Positions 49,662-59,014 of a stretch of DNA of 64,000 nucleotides are shown one piece after another (positions within the stretch are counted from its first letter, which is position 1; each line of letters opens with the position of its first letter). Position numbers and translations under genes: made by a program. Origin of the DNA: Clostridiales bacterium. GTDB taxonomy: Bacteria; Bacillota; Clostridia; Christensenellales; CAG-138. The DNA lies in the NCBI GenBank assembly GCA_004556165.1, contig SFIR01000007.1, forward strand, positions 1 through 64,000, written 5' to 3'. The notes beneath the pieces were generated by a model. It did not search any database, was not told where the DNA came from, and worked only from the letters and a program-made list of their open reading frames with translations.

Positions 49662-50157
49662 GAACTTAACTATCCGTCAAGCCGAGGCTGCCGACGCAAA
49701 GCAGCTTGCCGCATGGTGGAACGATGGCGCTGTGATGGCGCACGCAGGCTTTCCCAACGGCTTGGGAACGACCGAGGAAGAGGTTGCTGAGGGACTTGGC
49801 GTCGGCCGGATGGTTATTGAGGAGAACGACCGTCAGATCGGTGAATGCAATTACCGTGCTGTGGATGGAGGGGCTGCGGAAATCGGTATCAAGATCTGCG
49901 AAACCGATTGCCAAAATCGTGGTGTGGGAAGAAAGGTCTTGAGTATGCTGATAGAATGGCTGTTCCGAAACGGTTATTCAAAGATTATCCTCGATACCAA
50001 CCTGAATAACACAAGAGCGCAGCATGTTTATGAATCCCTCGGCTTCCGTAAGCTGCGTGAAAACATTGATTGCTGGAGGGACCAGCTTGGCAGGCTTCAA
50101 TCTTCGGTTGATTACGAGCTGGACGAGAAGGATTTTATCAGCTATCTTATCCGATAA
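49645..50157 (+). CDS. GNAT family N-acetyltransferase, RimJ/RimL-like
   Basis: 170 residues; starts NLTIRQAEAADAKQLAAWWND, motif A CQNRGVGRKVLSMLIEWLF, then LDTNLNNTRAQHVYESLGFRKLREN. Resembles aminoglycoside 6'-acetyltransferase-like and RimJ-like proteins, but substrate cannot be assigned. It overlaps the preceding acetyltransferase, so the two are likely translated together. Confidence 0.87.
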   Translation: MKIQYENLTIRQAEAADAKQLAAWWNDGAVMAHAGFPNGLGTTEEEVAEGLGVGRMVIEENDRQIGECNYRAVDGGAAEIGIKICETDCQNRGVGRKVLSMLIEWLFRNGYSKIILDTNLNNTRAQHVYESLGFRKLRENIDCWRDQLGRLQSSVDYELDEKDFISYLIR

Positions 50158-50328
50158 GGCTTATAAAGGCTCTATATCCTTTATTCCGATGGAGAAAGGC
50201 CGAATGGGCGTCGAACGGAGAAGCGGACTATGTAAATAAGCTGTTGATGTCCGTATTGAGCACAAAATGGCTCTGAAAGAGGGAACTCCCGGTATTGAAC
50301 CAATAAAAAATATTTGGGGAGGTCATTT
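50158..50328 (+). other. Spacer with possible coding remnant
   Basis: One frame reads ALYPLFRWRKAEWASNGEAD and on to a stop near 50275; another small frame (ATG at about 50266) ends on the start of the next gene. They look like protein sequence but match nothing I recognise; possibly the decayed tail of a lost gene. Confidence 0.3.
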
Positions 50329-51093
50329 ATGAAAAAGGAACGAAAAAACGCCGCACAAGGCCAAAAAGGGTTTGTCGGATCTGTTCTGCTTGCAAATGCA
50401 GATTGGGATAGGGTTAAATTGATTGAGGACTTACAATCACAATGGGGTATTTGCGTGGAGGAAAGCGAAGGCCAACGAGATAATCAAATGGTATTTCATG
50501 TCGGAAAAATGATTGCCGCCGTTGCCCTAATACCTGCGCCCGTTCCGGGAAATGAGGCGGAAGAAAATGCCGCAGGTAATTACCTTTGGCCGGGAGCGGT
50601 CGAAGCCGCTGAAAATCATAAAGCACATCTCGTGGCGGCCATAATGGGGACGGAGCCAAACATGATCGAGCAGGGCAAATTGTTTGTAAAGCTGCTTGCA
50701 TGCTGCTGCAATCAAAAGAATGTGCTGGGCATATACAGCAGCGGAACGGTATTCGAACCTCAATTTTACGAAGATTGCGCCCAGGTTATGAAGGATGATG
50801 AATTGCCGCTTCTGAATTGGATTTGGTTCGGCTTATGGCGCAGAAAAAACGGCATTTGCTGCTACACTTACGGAATGGACGTCTTTGGAAAGGATGAAAT
50901 GGAAGTGCTGGACGCAAATGCAAATCCTTCCGATGTACGGAATTTCCTGCTCAATTTGGCAGCCTATGTATTGGAAAATGATGTAACACTTAAAAAAGGA
51001 GAAACGATTGGCTTCTCCGAAGAGGATAAGCACTCCATCACTCGCAGCAAGGGGGCAGCATTACCCGGGAAGACCTTAAAGATAAGCTATTAA
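50329..51093 (+). CDS. DUF4261 family protein
   Basis: 254 residues, starting at the ATG behind GGGGAGG. Matches the DUF4261 pattern by GFVGSVLLANADWD, MVFHVGKMIAAVALIPAPVP, AAGNYLWPGA and LNWIWFGLW. Cytoplasmic, no membrane segment. Function unknown; family members occur scattered in Firmicutes and Bacteroidetes and some are linked to type VII or contact-dependent loci, which are not seen here. AT-rich relative to the core genes. Confidence 0.8.
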   Translation: MKKERKNAAQGQKGFVGSVLLANADWDRVKLIEDLQSQWGICVEESEGQRDNQMVFHVGKMIAAVALIPAPVPGNEAEENAAGNYLWPGAVEAAENHKAHLVAAIMGTEPNMIEQGKLFVKLLACCCNQKNVLGIYSSGTVFEPQFYEDCAQVMKDDELPLLNWIWFGLWRRKNGICCYTYGMDVFGKDEMEVLDANANPSDVRNFLLNLAAYVLENDVTLKKGETIGFSEEDKHSITRSKGAALPGKTLKISY

Positions 51094-51135
51094 GCCCGTG
51101 CAAGGCACAATGCTTTGCCGCAGGCTGATATAAAA

Positions 51136-52125
51136 CTAAAAACCATACGAGCTTTCAAGCTCATCCATCGTTCCGAAGGTACAGCCCATTTCAATCATCT
51201 CATCAAGCATCAGGGGCAGCAGCTCCACGCTTTCATCGGAGGTTTCGTGCGCAAGGAAGATCAGCGGCTTGCCTGCGCTGATTGCCATTCTAAGCGTGCT
51301 TCTGAATGAGGAAAGCAGGTATTCCTTTTCAGGCAGATTATCAACATTCCCTGCGGGCCAGCGGTCGTTATCCCCAAAGGTCCAGTCAAAATAAAGCCAT
51401 CCGTCAGCGGTTACCTCCTGTTTGCAGTCCAACCGTAAAGCCTTTGGAATATAAGGATTGTTGCTGCCGCCCGGAAAGCGCAGTATCCTGCACGGAGGCT
51501 CAGAACCGGTTGCACGAATGAAAGCATCAACCCATTGGTCAATATCCTGCATGAATGCTTCGGCGGAAGCATATATCTGCTTCATTTCATGGGAATAGGT
51601 ATGGCAGCAGACCAGATGCCCGGCATTGAGCATATCAACAATCATATCCGGATGCCTGTCGATGAAATAGCCCACGGTGAAAAAGGATGCTTTTATACCG
51701 TAATCTTCAAGGACTTGCAATATCGTACCCGTGTTATTGCATGGGCCGTCATCAAATGTCAGGTAAATGCGAAGGTTTTCGGCTTCGGCTGTCGGTTTCT
51801 CAGTGGCATGCGCGTCCTGCTCATCGGTCGGAACGGAAGTCGGCGTATCGGTCGGCAAAGAAGTCGGCACGTCGGTCGGCAAAGAAGTCGGCACGCCGGT
51901 CGGTAAAGAAGTCGGCACGTCGGTCGGTAAAGAAGTCGGCACGTCGGTCGGCATGAAAGCAGGTTCTTCGGACGGCACGGAAGTCGGTTCGGCAGTGGGA
52001 GCAGCGGTTTCATTCGCATCGGGATTAACGGGGGTGCCGCCGCAGCCGGTGAGCATAAGGCTCACGGAGAGCACGAGCGCAAGGAGGACGGAGATAATTC
52101 GGATGGATTTTCTTATAACAGCCAT
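51136..52125 (-). CDS. Secreted polysaccharide deacetylase lipoprotein
   Basis: 329 residues. Lipoprotein signal with Cys at residue 28 (LTGC), then a 60-residue Pro/Thr/Ser linker with repeats of PTDVPTSL (residues 59-100), then a NodB-homology domain from about residue 118. Catalytic motifs: TFDDGP (123-128), metal-binding HTYSH (174-178), RFPGGS (215-220). It should remove acetyl groups from peptidoglycan GlcNAc or a related polysaccharide outside the cell. The repeat tract probably spans the cell wall. Confidence 0.9.
   Translation of the reverse strand: MAVIRKSIRIISVLLALVLSVSLMLTGCGGTPVNPDANETAAPTAEPTSVPSEEPAFMPTDVPTSLPTDVPTSLPTGVPTSLPTDVPTSLPTDTPTSVPTDEQDAHATEKPTAEAENLRIYLTFDDGPCNNTGTILQVLEDYGIKASFFTVGYFIDRHPDMIVDMLNAGHLVCCHTYSHEMKQIYASAEAFMQDIDQWVDAFIRATGSEPPCRILRFPGGSNNPYIPKALRLDCKQEVTADGWLYFDWTFGDNDRWPAGNVDNLPEKEYLLSSFRSTLRMAISAGKPLIFLAHETSDESVELLPLMLDEMIEMGCTFGTMDELESSYGF
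51826..51951 (-). repeat. 24-base tandem repeats in the deacetylase linker
   Basis: About five units encoding PTDVPTSL with variants PTGVPTSL and PTDTPTSV. The DNA units are nearly identical, so copy number may vary between strains. Confidence 0.85.
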
Positions 52126-52344
52126 GATTCCTCGATTTGATTACAGGTCTTGCTTTCCTTGCATAATATCATCGTCAAACTCCGCTGTCAACGCAAAACG
52201 ACATCATTTAACAAAGAACTCACAATTTAATATACGATTCATCCGTGGCAGCGAATACAGCCGGATACGGTCGAGGCGAACCGCATAATGTACATATTCT
52301 GCAATATATTTTGAGGAAAATGCTCAAATGTATGCAAATTACTG
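52126..52344. other. Divergent intergenic region before the megL promoter
   Basis: AT-rich spacer between divergent genes. Apart from the -10 at 52345 I see no recognisable element. Confidence 0.4.
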
Positions 52345-52384
52345 TATAATACGAATTGATGCATATCGGGAGCTTCCGGTATGC
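52345..52384 (+). promoter_or_regulatory. megL -10 element and 5' UTR hairpin
   Basis: TATAAT at 52345-52350 (no good -35). In the leader GCATATCGG (52361-52369) pairs with CCGGTATGC (52376-52384), 9 bp with one G-U. Too small for a SAM riboswitch. Confidence 0.5.
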
Positions 52385-52420
52385 CGAAAAAATGTCAGAT
52401 TCAATTATCAGGAGGCTATT

Positions 52421-53617
52421 ATGGAGAAGAACCAGGGCTTCGCAACGAAGCAAATACATGTCGGAAAGGTCGAGATACCCGGTATCGCACCGCTTGCAAC
52501 TCCGATCTTCCAGACCTCGACCTTTGAATTCGAGACCACTTCCGAGGGCGCAAGGCGTTTCGCAGGCGAGGAGCAGGGCTATATCTACACCCGTCTCGGC
52601 AATCCCAACACCGCAAAGATCGGTGCGAAGCTCGCAGCGCTTGAGCATGCCGAAGCAGGCATGGCAATGGCAAGCGGCATGGGCGCAGTAACCACCGTAA
52701 TGTGGACGGCGCTCAAGGCAGGCGATCATCTGCTTGCGGACGATACCCTATACGGCTGCACCTTCTCCTATTTCACCCATGGTCTTACCCGCTGCGGTAT
52801 CGACGTCACCCTCGTAAATTTTGAGGATCTCGATGCAGTCCGCGCGGCCATCCGCCCCAATACTAAGGTTTTCTATTTCGAGACCCCGACCAATCCGAGC
52901 CTCAAGCTCATAGATATCGAAGCCATTTCCAAGCTCGCCCATGAGACCTGCCCCGAAGCAAAGGTTATCGTTGATAATACCTTTGCCACTCCGTATATCC
53001 AGAGACCTCTCGACCTCGGCGCCGATGTCGTCATCCACAGCGCAACCAAATATCTCAACGGTCACGGAGACGTCATTGCGGGCATGGCAGCAGGCAAAGC
53101 CGATTTCATAACTGAGTGCAGCATGTTCGGCCTTAAGGATATGACAGGCGCAGTCCTCGGTCCCTTTGAAGCATACCTTATCGACCGCGGTCTTAAAACC
53201 CTCGATATTCGCGTTCAGAAGCATTGCGACAATGCTATGAAGGTTGCCCGTTTCCTTGAAAGCCATCCGGCAGTCGCTAACGTCAGCTATCCCGGCCTTG
53301 AGAGCCATCCCCGTCATGAGCTTGCAAAGAAGCAGATGGAGCATGGCTTCGGCGGCATCGTAACATTTGAGCTCAAGTGCGGCCGCGAAAAGAGCGCGGA
53401 GTTCGTAAATTCCCTGAAGCTCTGCACTATCGCCGTCAGCCTCGGCGATGCAGAGACCCTTATCGAGCATCCTGCGACTATGACCCACAGCACCTACACT
53501 CCCGAAGCGCTTGCACAGGCAGGTATCGGCGAGAGCATGCTGCGCCTCAGCGTCGGCCTTGAAGATGCCGAGGATATAATTGCGGACCTCAAGGAAGGTC
53601 TCGACAGAATCAAATAA
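52421..53617 (+). CDS. megL: Methionine gamma-lyase
   Basis: 398 residues, PLP enzyme of the Cys/Met metabolism family. Splits methionine to methanethiol, 2-oxobutyrate and ammonia. The PLP lysine lies in HSATKYLNGHGD. The segment LYGCTFSYFTHG carries the Tyr-Gly-Cys (Cys116 of the Pseudomonas enzyme) that separates methionine gamma-lyase from cystathionine enzymes, and the length is that of known lyases. A homocysteine-desulfhydrating or cystathionine role is the alternative. The ATG at 52421 sits behind AGGAGG; an in-frame extension to 52328 crosses the promoter. Codon use is highly biased, so it may be well expressed. Confidence 0.85.
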   Translation: MEKNQGFATKQIHVGKVEIPGIAPLATPIFQTSTFEFETTSEGARRFAGEEQGYIYTRLGNPNTAKIGAKLAALEHAEAGMAMASGMGAVTTVMWTALKAGDHLLADDTLYGCTFSYFTHGLTRCGIDVTLVNFEDLDAVRAAIRPNTKVFYFETPTNPSLKLIDIEAISKLAHETCPEAKVIVDNTFATPYIQRPLDLGADVVIHSATKYLNGHGDVIAGMAAGKADFITECSMFGLKDMTGAVLGPFEAYLIDRGLKTLDIRVQKHCDNAMKVARFLESHPAVANVSYPGLESHPRHELAKKQMEHGFGGIVTFELKCGREKSAEFVNSLKLCTIAVSLGDAETLIEHPATMTHSTYTPEALAQAGIGESMLRLSVGLEDAEDIIADLKEGLDRIK

Positions 53618-53632
53618 TTTTTGAATGTTCAG

Positions 53633-53666
53633 AAAAGCAGGGGCAGACCGCTTCCTGCTTTTTTGC
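53633..53666 (+). terminator. Rho-independent terminator after megL
   Basis: AAAAGCAGG (53633-53641) pairs with CCTGCTTTT (53654-53662), 12-base loop, T run to 53664. Confidence 0.88.
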
Positions 53667-53781
53667 GTCCTTATGGGTTCGGGCAATCCTTCGGTGCATG
53701 AACGGATGCTCGGATGATGCCTTTGAATTTAATTATACCCAATGAATTGCAGAAGGGAATTTAAATATACTATTCAACATG

Positions 53782-53908
53782 TATAATATAAATGAAGTCG
53801 GGTACTTGAAATCCGGAAGGGTTTTCTGTTAGCATAGCATTATCGGAGATCTTTGAAAACCGACGGAAAACAGCGGTAATTTCGGACAGAGCATTATCGG
53901 GAGGTACC
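53782..53908 (+). promoter_or_regulatory. pur operon -10 element and leader
   Basis: TATAAT at 53782-53787 with a poor -35. The leader holds a direct repeat AGCATTATCGG (53836-53846 and 53890-53900), the second copy merging into the purE ribosome-binding site GGGAGG. I find no purine riboswitch core. Confidence 0.5.
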
Positions 53909-54403
53909 ATGAAAAAAGTCGCAGTCATTATGGGCAGTGCAAATGATTTTGATGTCGTTAAGAAGGCGGCGGATAGGCTCGGAGAAATGAACATCCCGTA
54001 TGAAATGCGCGTGATGTCGGCGCACCGTACCGCAGGGGATGTGCTGGAATTCGCAAGGAATGCGCGCAGCGAGGGCTTCGGTGTTATCATCGCATGCGCA
54101 GGCATGGCGGCGCATCTTGCCGGATTCATTGCCGCGAATACGACCCTTCCCGTCATAGGCGTACCCTTGAAATCCAATGCGCTTGACGGCATGGATGCTC
54201 TGCTTGCAACGGTGCAGATGCCCACAGGCATACCCGTAGCTGCGGTCGCGGTGGACGGCGCAGCCAATGCAGCTATACTCGCAGCGGAGATACTCGCTCT
54301 TTCGGACGAGTGTATCGCTGAACGACTCGTGAAAATGCGAGATGAGATGGCGGAGGGCGTCAGGGAAAAGGACCGCGCTGTCAGAAACTCTAAAATGGAA
54401 TAG
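53909..54403 (+). CDS. purE: N5-carboxyaminoimidazole ribonucleotide mutase
   Basis: 164 residues, class I PurE. VAVIMGSANDFDVVKKA start, MRVMSAHRT with the catalytic His, and the AGMAAHLAGFIAANTTLPVIGVP segment. Converts N5-CAIR to CAIR. purK is not in the window, though class I PurE normally needs it. First gene of the purine operon. Confidence 0.95.
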   Translation: MKKVAVIMGSANDFDVVKKAADRLGEMNIPYEMRVMSAHRTAGDVLEFARNARSEGFGVIIACAGMAAHLAGFIAANTTLPVIGVPLKSNALDGMDALLATVQMPTGIPVAAVAVDGAANAAILAAEILALSDECIAERLVKMRDEMAEGVREKDRAVRNSKME

Positions 54404-54413
54404 AACTATAAGC

Positions 54414-54449
54414 ATAGCCGCATACTTTTTGCGGCTATACTGATTTTTT
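54414..54449 (+). terminator. Terminator-like hairpin between purE and purC
   Basis: ATAGCCGCA (54414-54422) pairs with TGCGGCTAT (54430-54438), 7-base loop, T run at 54444-54449. It could trim expression of the downstream genes (attenuator). Confidence 0.75.
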
Positions 54450-54492
54450 CGCAGCAAATAAAGAAAGAATAAAGGAAAAAACGGAGGAAGTC

Positions 54493-55203
54493 ATGGAAAA
54501 GACCAATCAGCTCTATGAGGGCAAGGCAAAAAAGGTATATGCGACCGATGTAAAGGATGTTTATATCGTTTCCTATAAGGACGATGCGACCGCATTCAAC
54601 GGGGAAAAAAAGGGAACCATAGCAGGAAAGGGTGCGATAAACAATGTCGTTACCAATAAGCTCATGCAGATGCTCGAAGCAAAGGGTATTCCCACCCATT
54701 TCGTTGAACAGCTCAATGAGCGTGAGACTGCGGTCAAGGCCGTAAAGATCGTTCCCCTTGAGGTCATCGTGCGCAATGTCGCCGCAGGCTCGCTCGCAAA
54801 GCGTCTTGGTCTTGCGGAGGGCACTCCCCTTAAAAAGACCGTACTCGAGCTCAGCTACAAGGATGATGTGCTCGGCGATCCCATGATAAATAATTATCAT
54901 GTCTTTGCGCTCGGTCTCTGCACTCCCGAAGAGCTTTCGACCATCGAGAGCTATGCGCTCAAGGTCAACGAGATTCTTACCGCATTCTTTAAGGAGCTTA
55001 ACATCGACCTCATAGATTTCAAGCTCGAGTTCGGAAGGCTGAATGACGGCACCATCGTGCTTGCGGATGAAATATCGCCCGATACCTGCCGCTTCTGGGA
55101 CAGCACGACCCATGAAAAGCTCGATAAGGACCGTTTCCGCAGGGATCTCGGCAATGTCGAGGGCGCATATCGGGAAATACTCAGAAGGCTCATGGCTGAA
55201 TAA
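54493..55203 (+). CDS. purC: SAICAR synthetase
   Basis: 236 residues; [38 protein letters not shown] and [12 protein letters not shown]. Joins CAIR and aspartate with ATP. Start behind CGGAGG; purF follows after 8 bases. Confidence 0.97.
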   Translation: MEKTNQLYEGKAKKVYATDVKDVYIVSYKDDATAFNGEKKGTIAGKGAINNVVTNKLMQMLEAKGIPTHFVEQLNERETAVKAVKIVPLEVIVRNVAAGSLAKRLGLAEGTPLKKTVLELSYKDDVLGDPMINNYHVFALGLCTPEELSTIESYALKVNEILTAFFKELNIDLIDFKLEFGRLNDGTIVLADEISPDTCRFWDSTTHEKLDKDRFRRDLGNVEGAYREILRRLMAE

Positions 55204-55211
55204 GGAATAAT

Positions 55212-56666
55212 ATGGATTCGGAACAGTACATCTTTGATTCGCTGCATGAGGAATGCGGCGTGGTCGGCATTGCAATGGATAAGCAGAGCGATGTCGCAGC
55301 AAGCGCATATTTTGCTCTTTATGCTCTCCAGCACCGCGGTCAGCAGAGCGCAGGCATTGCCGTCAATGATGACGGCGTAATAAAAGCGCATTGCGATGAG
55401 GGTCTCGTAAACGATGTTTTTAATGAAAATATTCTGGCGGAGCTCGGTACGGGACGCATGGCGATCGGGCATGTCAGGTACTCGACAACGGGGTATGAAC
55501 GCAGGCTCAACTGTCAGCCCATGGTCGTAAACCATGTCAAGGGCAGCATGGCGATAGCTCATAACGGCAATCTGACGAACGATGCGGAGCTTCGCGAGGA
55601 GCTGGAGCTTGCAGGCTCCATCTTCCATGCCACCACCGATACAGAGGTCATCGCATACACCGTCACAAAGGAAAGGCTGACCGCTTCATCCATCGAAGAG
55701 GCAATCTCAAGGGCAATGGATAGGCTCAAGGGCGCGTATTCGATAGTCGTAATGAGCCCGAGAAAGCTCATCGCGGCACGGGATGAGCATGGCTTCCGTC
55801 CGCTCTGCATGGGCGTATTTCCTAAGGGCGGCTTTGCCTTTGCTTCGGAGACCTGTGCGCTCGATGCGATGGGAGCAAAATACCTCCGCGATGTCGAACC
55901 GGGTGAGATCGTCATCGTAAGCGACGGCAAGGTTGAATCGAGAAGGGAACATTGCGGCAAGTGCAAGCCCTCCCTCTGCGTATTTGAATACATCTATTTC
56001 GCACGTCCCGACAGCTATATAGAGGGCTGCTCGGTGCATGCTGCGCGTAAGCGTGCCGGCGCGTTCCTTGCGCTCGAGCATCCCGTACAGGCGGATGTCG
56101 TTATCGGCGTACCCGATTCCGGCCTCGATGCCGCGCTCGGCTTTGCGCAGCAATCCGGCATACCCTACGGCGTCGGATTCATTAAGAATAAATACATCGG
56201 CAGAACCTTCATCGTCCCAGTTCAGTCGGAGAGGGAGAAGGGCGTCAGGATAAAGCTAAATCCCGTTGCCGAAACGGTGAAGGGCAAGCGTGTCGTGCTC
56301 ATCGACGATTCGATAGTCAGAGGCACGACGATAGCAAGGATTGTCAAGCTCCTCCGCGATGCAGGCGCAACGGAGGTGCATGTGCGCTCCGCCGCTCCGA
56401 AATTCCTGCACCCCTGCTATTTCGGAACCGATGTGCCATCATGTGAAGAGCTTGTCGCATGCAGGTACAGCGATGAAGAGCTGCCCGAAAAGCTGGGCGT
56501 CGATTCGATAGGCTTCCTCAGCATAGAGAATGCAAAGCTGCTTGCAGGAAACGGGCGCCATGATTACTGCGTGGGCTGCTTCAGCGGAGAATATCCCTGC
56601 GAACCGCCCAAACGCAAATGGGAAAATAAATATTTGAAGAAGATAAGTTCAAACAAGGAGGACTGA
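55212..56666 (+). CDS. purF: Amidophosphoribosyltransferase
   Basis: 484 residues, first committed step of purine synthesis (PRPP to phosphoribosylamine). The class II glutaminase Cys is residue 15 (EECGVVGIA), so a 14-residue propeptide must be removed. The PRPP-binding motif is VVLIDDSIVRGTT. Cysteines in CGKCKPSLC and YCVGC fit the 4Fe-4S cluster of the Bacillus-type enzyme. Ends one base before purM. Confidence 0.96.
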   Translation: MDSEQYIFDSLHEECGVVGIAMDKQSDVAASAYFALYALQHRGQQSAGIAVNDDGVIKAHCDEGLVNDVFNENILAELGTGRMAIGHVRYSTTGYERRLNCQPMVVNHVKGSMAIAHNGNLTNDAELREELELAGSIFHATTDTEVIAYTVTKERLTASSIEEAISRAMDRLKGAYSIVVMSPRKLIAARDEHGFRPLCMGVFPKGGFAFASETCALDAMGAKYLRDVEPGEIVIVSDGKVESRREHCGKCKPSLCVFEYIYFARPDSYIEGCSVHAARKRAGAFLALEHPVQADVVIGVPDSGLDAALGFAQQSGIPYGVGFIKNKYIGRTFIVPVQSEREKGVRIKLNPVAETVKGKRVVLIDDSIVRGTTIARIVKLLRDAGATEVHVRSAAPKFLHPCYFGTDVPSCEELVACRYSDEELPEKLGVDSIGFLSIENAKLLAGNGRHDYCVGCFSGEYPCEPPKRKWENKYLKKISSNKED

Positions 56667-56667
56667 C

Positions 56668-57711
56668 ATGGACAAGGACAGCAGAAGCGAAAGCTACGAA
56701 AAGGCAGGCGTGGACATCAGAGCAGGCTACCGTGCGGTGGAGCTGATGAAAAAGCATGTCCTGAGGACGACAACTCCCGGATGTATTTCGGGCATCGGCA
56801 GCTTCGGGGGATTGTTCAGACCCGAGCTTGCCGGAATGAAGGAGCCCATCCTCGTCAGCGGAACCGACGGCGTAGGGACGAAGCTAAAGCTTGCGTTCCT
56901 GATGAACAGGCATAATACCGTCGGCATAGACTGCACCGCCATGTGCGTCAACGATATAATCTGCTGCGGAGCAAAGCCCCTGTTCTTCCTTGACTATATC
57001 GCACTCGGAAAGAATGTCCCCGAAAGGGTCGCCGAGATCGTCGAGGGCGTGGCTGAGGGCTGCGTACAGTCCGGCTGCGCGCTCATCGGCGGTGAAACTG
57101 CGGAAATGCCCGGTTTCTATCCGCAGGATGAATACGACCTTGCCGGCTTTGCGGTCGGCATCGTCGATAGGGAAAAAATATTCGATAGCTCCAGCATGGT
57201 TCCCGGCGATACCGTCATTGCTCTGCCTTCAAGCGGAGTACATTCAAACGGGTTTTCGCTCGTCCGCCATGTATTCGGCATGAATACGAACCCCGAGGTA
57301 ATCCATACGAGGGTCGAAACGCTCGATACCACGCTCGGCGAAGCCCTGCTTGCGCCGACGAAGATCTATGTGAAGCCCGTTCTCGCTCTCGCGGAGGAAG
57401 TGAAGATCAAGGGCTGCGCCCATATCACCGGCGGCGGCTTTTATGAAAACATACCGCGCTGCCTTAAAGAGGGCATCGGCGTGAAGATAGAAAGAGCCGC
57501 GCTCCGGATACTTCCCCTGTTCGACCTCATCCAAAAGACGGGCAATATCCCCGAAAGGGATATGTTCAATACCTTTAATATGGGTGTGGGCATGTGCCTC
57601 ATCGTTGCCCGTGAGGATGCGGAGCGTGCGCTTGAGGTGCTGAAAGCAAACGGAGAGGACGCCTATATCATCGGCGAGACGGTACTCGGTGAGGGCATAA
57701 CGATATGTTGA
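56668..57711 (+). CDS. purM: Phosphoribosylformylglycinamidine cyclo-ligase
   Basis: 347 residues; GSFGGLF, SGTDGVGTKLKLAF, ALIGGETAEMPGFY and HITGGGFYENIPR. Closes the imidazole ring to make AIR. Overlaps purN by 7 bases. Confidence 0.97.
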   Translation: MDKDSRSESYEKAGVDIRAGYRAVELMKKHVLRTTTPGCISGIGSFGGLFRPELAGMKEPILVSGTDGVGTKLKLAFLMNRHNTVGIDCTAMCVNDIICCGAKPLFFLDYIALGKNVPERVAEIVEGVAEGCVQSGCALIGGETAEMPGFYPQDEYDLAGFAVGIVDREKIFDSSSMVPGDTVIALPSSGVHSNGFSLVRHVFGMNTNPEVIHTRVETLDTTLGEALLAPTKIYVKPVLALAEEVKIKGCAHITGGGFYENIPRCLKEGIGVKIERAALRILPLFDLIQKTGNIPERDMFNTFNMGVGMCLIVAREDAERALEVLKANGEDAYIIGETVLGEGITIC

Positions 57712-58307
57712 CGCCTCGTGCAGCCGTACTCGTCTCCGGCGGTGGGACAAACCTTCAAGTCATTCTCGATAAAAGGGGAACGGTGATAAAGTCGGGCGAG
57801 GTCGCGCTGGTCGTATCGAATAAGCCCGGTGCTTTCGCGCTTGAGCGCGCGGAAAAGGCAGGGATAGAGAATGTTTATATCCCGTATGACCGCAAAAAGC
57901 CGGAAGAATTCGAGCAAGAGCTTGAAAGGCTTTTGAAGCTGAGAAGCATTGACGTTATCGTGCTTGCCGGCTTTCTTGCGATACTGAGCGAGAATTTTGT
58001 CGAAAAATACCCGAAGCGCATAATCAATATCCATCCCTCCCTGATACCGTCATTCTGCGGCAAGGGGTATTACGGATTAAAGGTACATGAAGCCGCCCTT
58101 GAAAGGGGAGTTAAGCTCACGGGCGCAACGGTGCATTTCGTGAACGGGATTCCGGATGGCGGCGAGATAATCGCGCAGAGGGCGGTTGAGGTGCTCCCGG
58201 GGGATACCCCGGAAAAGCTGCAAAGGCGCGTCATGGAACAGGCGGAATGGGAGCTTCTGCCGGAGGCGCTTGAAAAGGTATTTAAGGAACTGAAGGAGAA
58301 AGAATGA
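57705..58307 (+). CDS. purN: Glycinamide ribonucleotide formyltransferase
   Basis: 200 residues; VSGGGTNLQVIL start, the catalytic NIHPSLIPSFCGKGYYG and TVHFVNGIPDGGEII. Uses 10-formyl-THF. Overlaps both neighbours, so the operon is tightly coupled. Confidence 0.96.
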   Translation: MLTPRAAVLVSGGGTNLQVILDKRGTVIKSGEVALVVSNKPGAFALERAEKAGIENVYIPYDRKKPEEFEQELERLLKLRSIDVIVLAGFLAILSENFVEKYPKRIINIHPSLIPSFCGKGYYGLKVHEAALERGVKLTGATVHFVNGIPDGGEIIAQRAVEVLPGDTPEKLQRRVMEQAEWELLPEALEKVFKELKEKE

Positions 58308-59002
58308 TGGAGCTTTTTGAATATCTCAAAGGCAATACCTATCCCGGAAGGGGAATACTTATCGGCAAGGGCGGAGAGGACGGCAACACCACCGTCACCG
58401 CCTATTTCATCATGGGCAGGAGCATAAACAGCCGCAACCGCATCTTTGAAGCAACCTCCGACGGCATAAGGACCAAGGCATTTGATGAGAGCAAATGCGT
58501 TGACCCAAGCCTCATAATCTATTCGCCGGTGAGGAGATTTGAAAATAAGCTCATCGTTACGAACGGCGACCAGACCGATACCATCCATGATGCTCTTTCC
58601 CACGGCGGCAGCTTTGAAAGCGCACTCATGACGCGAGAATTTGAGCCCGATGCGCCGAATTTTACACCGCGCATCAGCGGTATCTCGGATGAAAACGGGT
58701 ATGAGCTCAGCATCCTGAAGACCGTACCCGGTGAAAACAGGGGCAAAAAGAGCATAAGGTGCTTCTATTGCTATGATTTTGAAAGGGGTATTGCGCATAT
58801 TATCCACACCTACGAGCATGACGGCGAGCCCATACCGACCTTCGAGGGCGAGCCGAGGAGATTTGCGCTGCCCGAGCTTCCGATAGACGATTTTGCTCTC
58901 GGGCTTTGGAATTCTCTGGATAAGGAAAACAGGGTATCCCTGTTCGTGCGCTATACGGAAAACGGAAGAGAGAATACTAAGATCATCAACAAACAGAACT
59001 GA
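58304..59002 (+). CDS. purO: IMP cyclohydrolase, PurO-like
   Basis: 232 residues. Resembles the stand-alone IMP cyclohydrolase family first found in archaea: NTYPGRGILIGK, VTAYFIMGRSINSRNRIF, IYSPVRRF, VTNGDQTDTI. It would close FAICAR to IMP. The next gene carries only the formyltransferase half of PurH, so this gene supplies the missing step. Overlaps purN by 4 bases. Confidence 0.87.
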   Translation: MMELFEYLKGNTYPGRGILIGKGGEDGNTTVTAYFIMGRSINSRNRIFEATSDGIRTKAFDESKCVDPSLIIYSPVRRFENKLIVTNGDQTDTIHDALSHGGSFESALMTREFEPDAPNFTPRISGISDENGYELSILKTVPGENRGKKSIRCFYCYDFERGIAHIIHTYEHDGEPIPTFEGEPRRFALPELPIDDFALGLWNSLDKENRVSLFVRYTENGRENTKIINKQN

Positions 59003-59014
59003 ATCAGGGGAGAA

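Noticed and set aside
51826..51951. CRISPR-like array
   Set aside because: The repeats are contiguous, in frame and encode a Pro-Thr linker; there are no spacers.
53665..53908. Purine or PreQ1 riboswitch before purE
   Set aside because: The conserved purine-aptamer loops and P1 closing pair are not found; only a short direct repeat is present.
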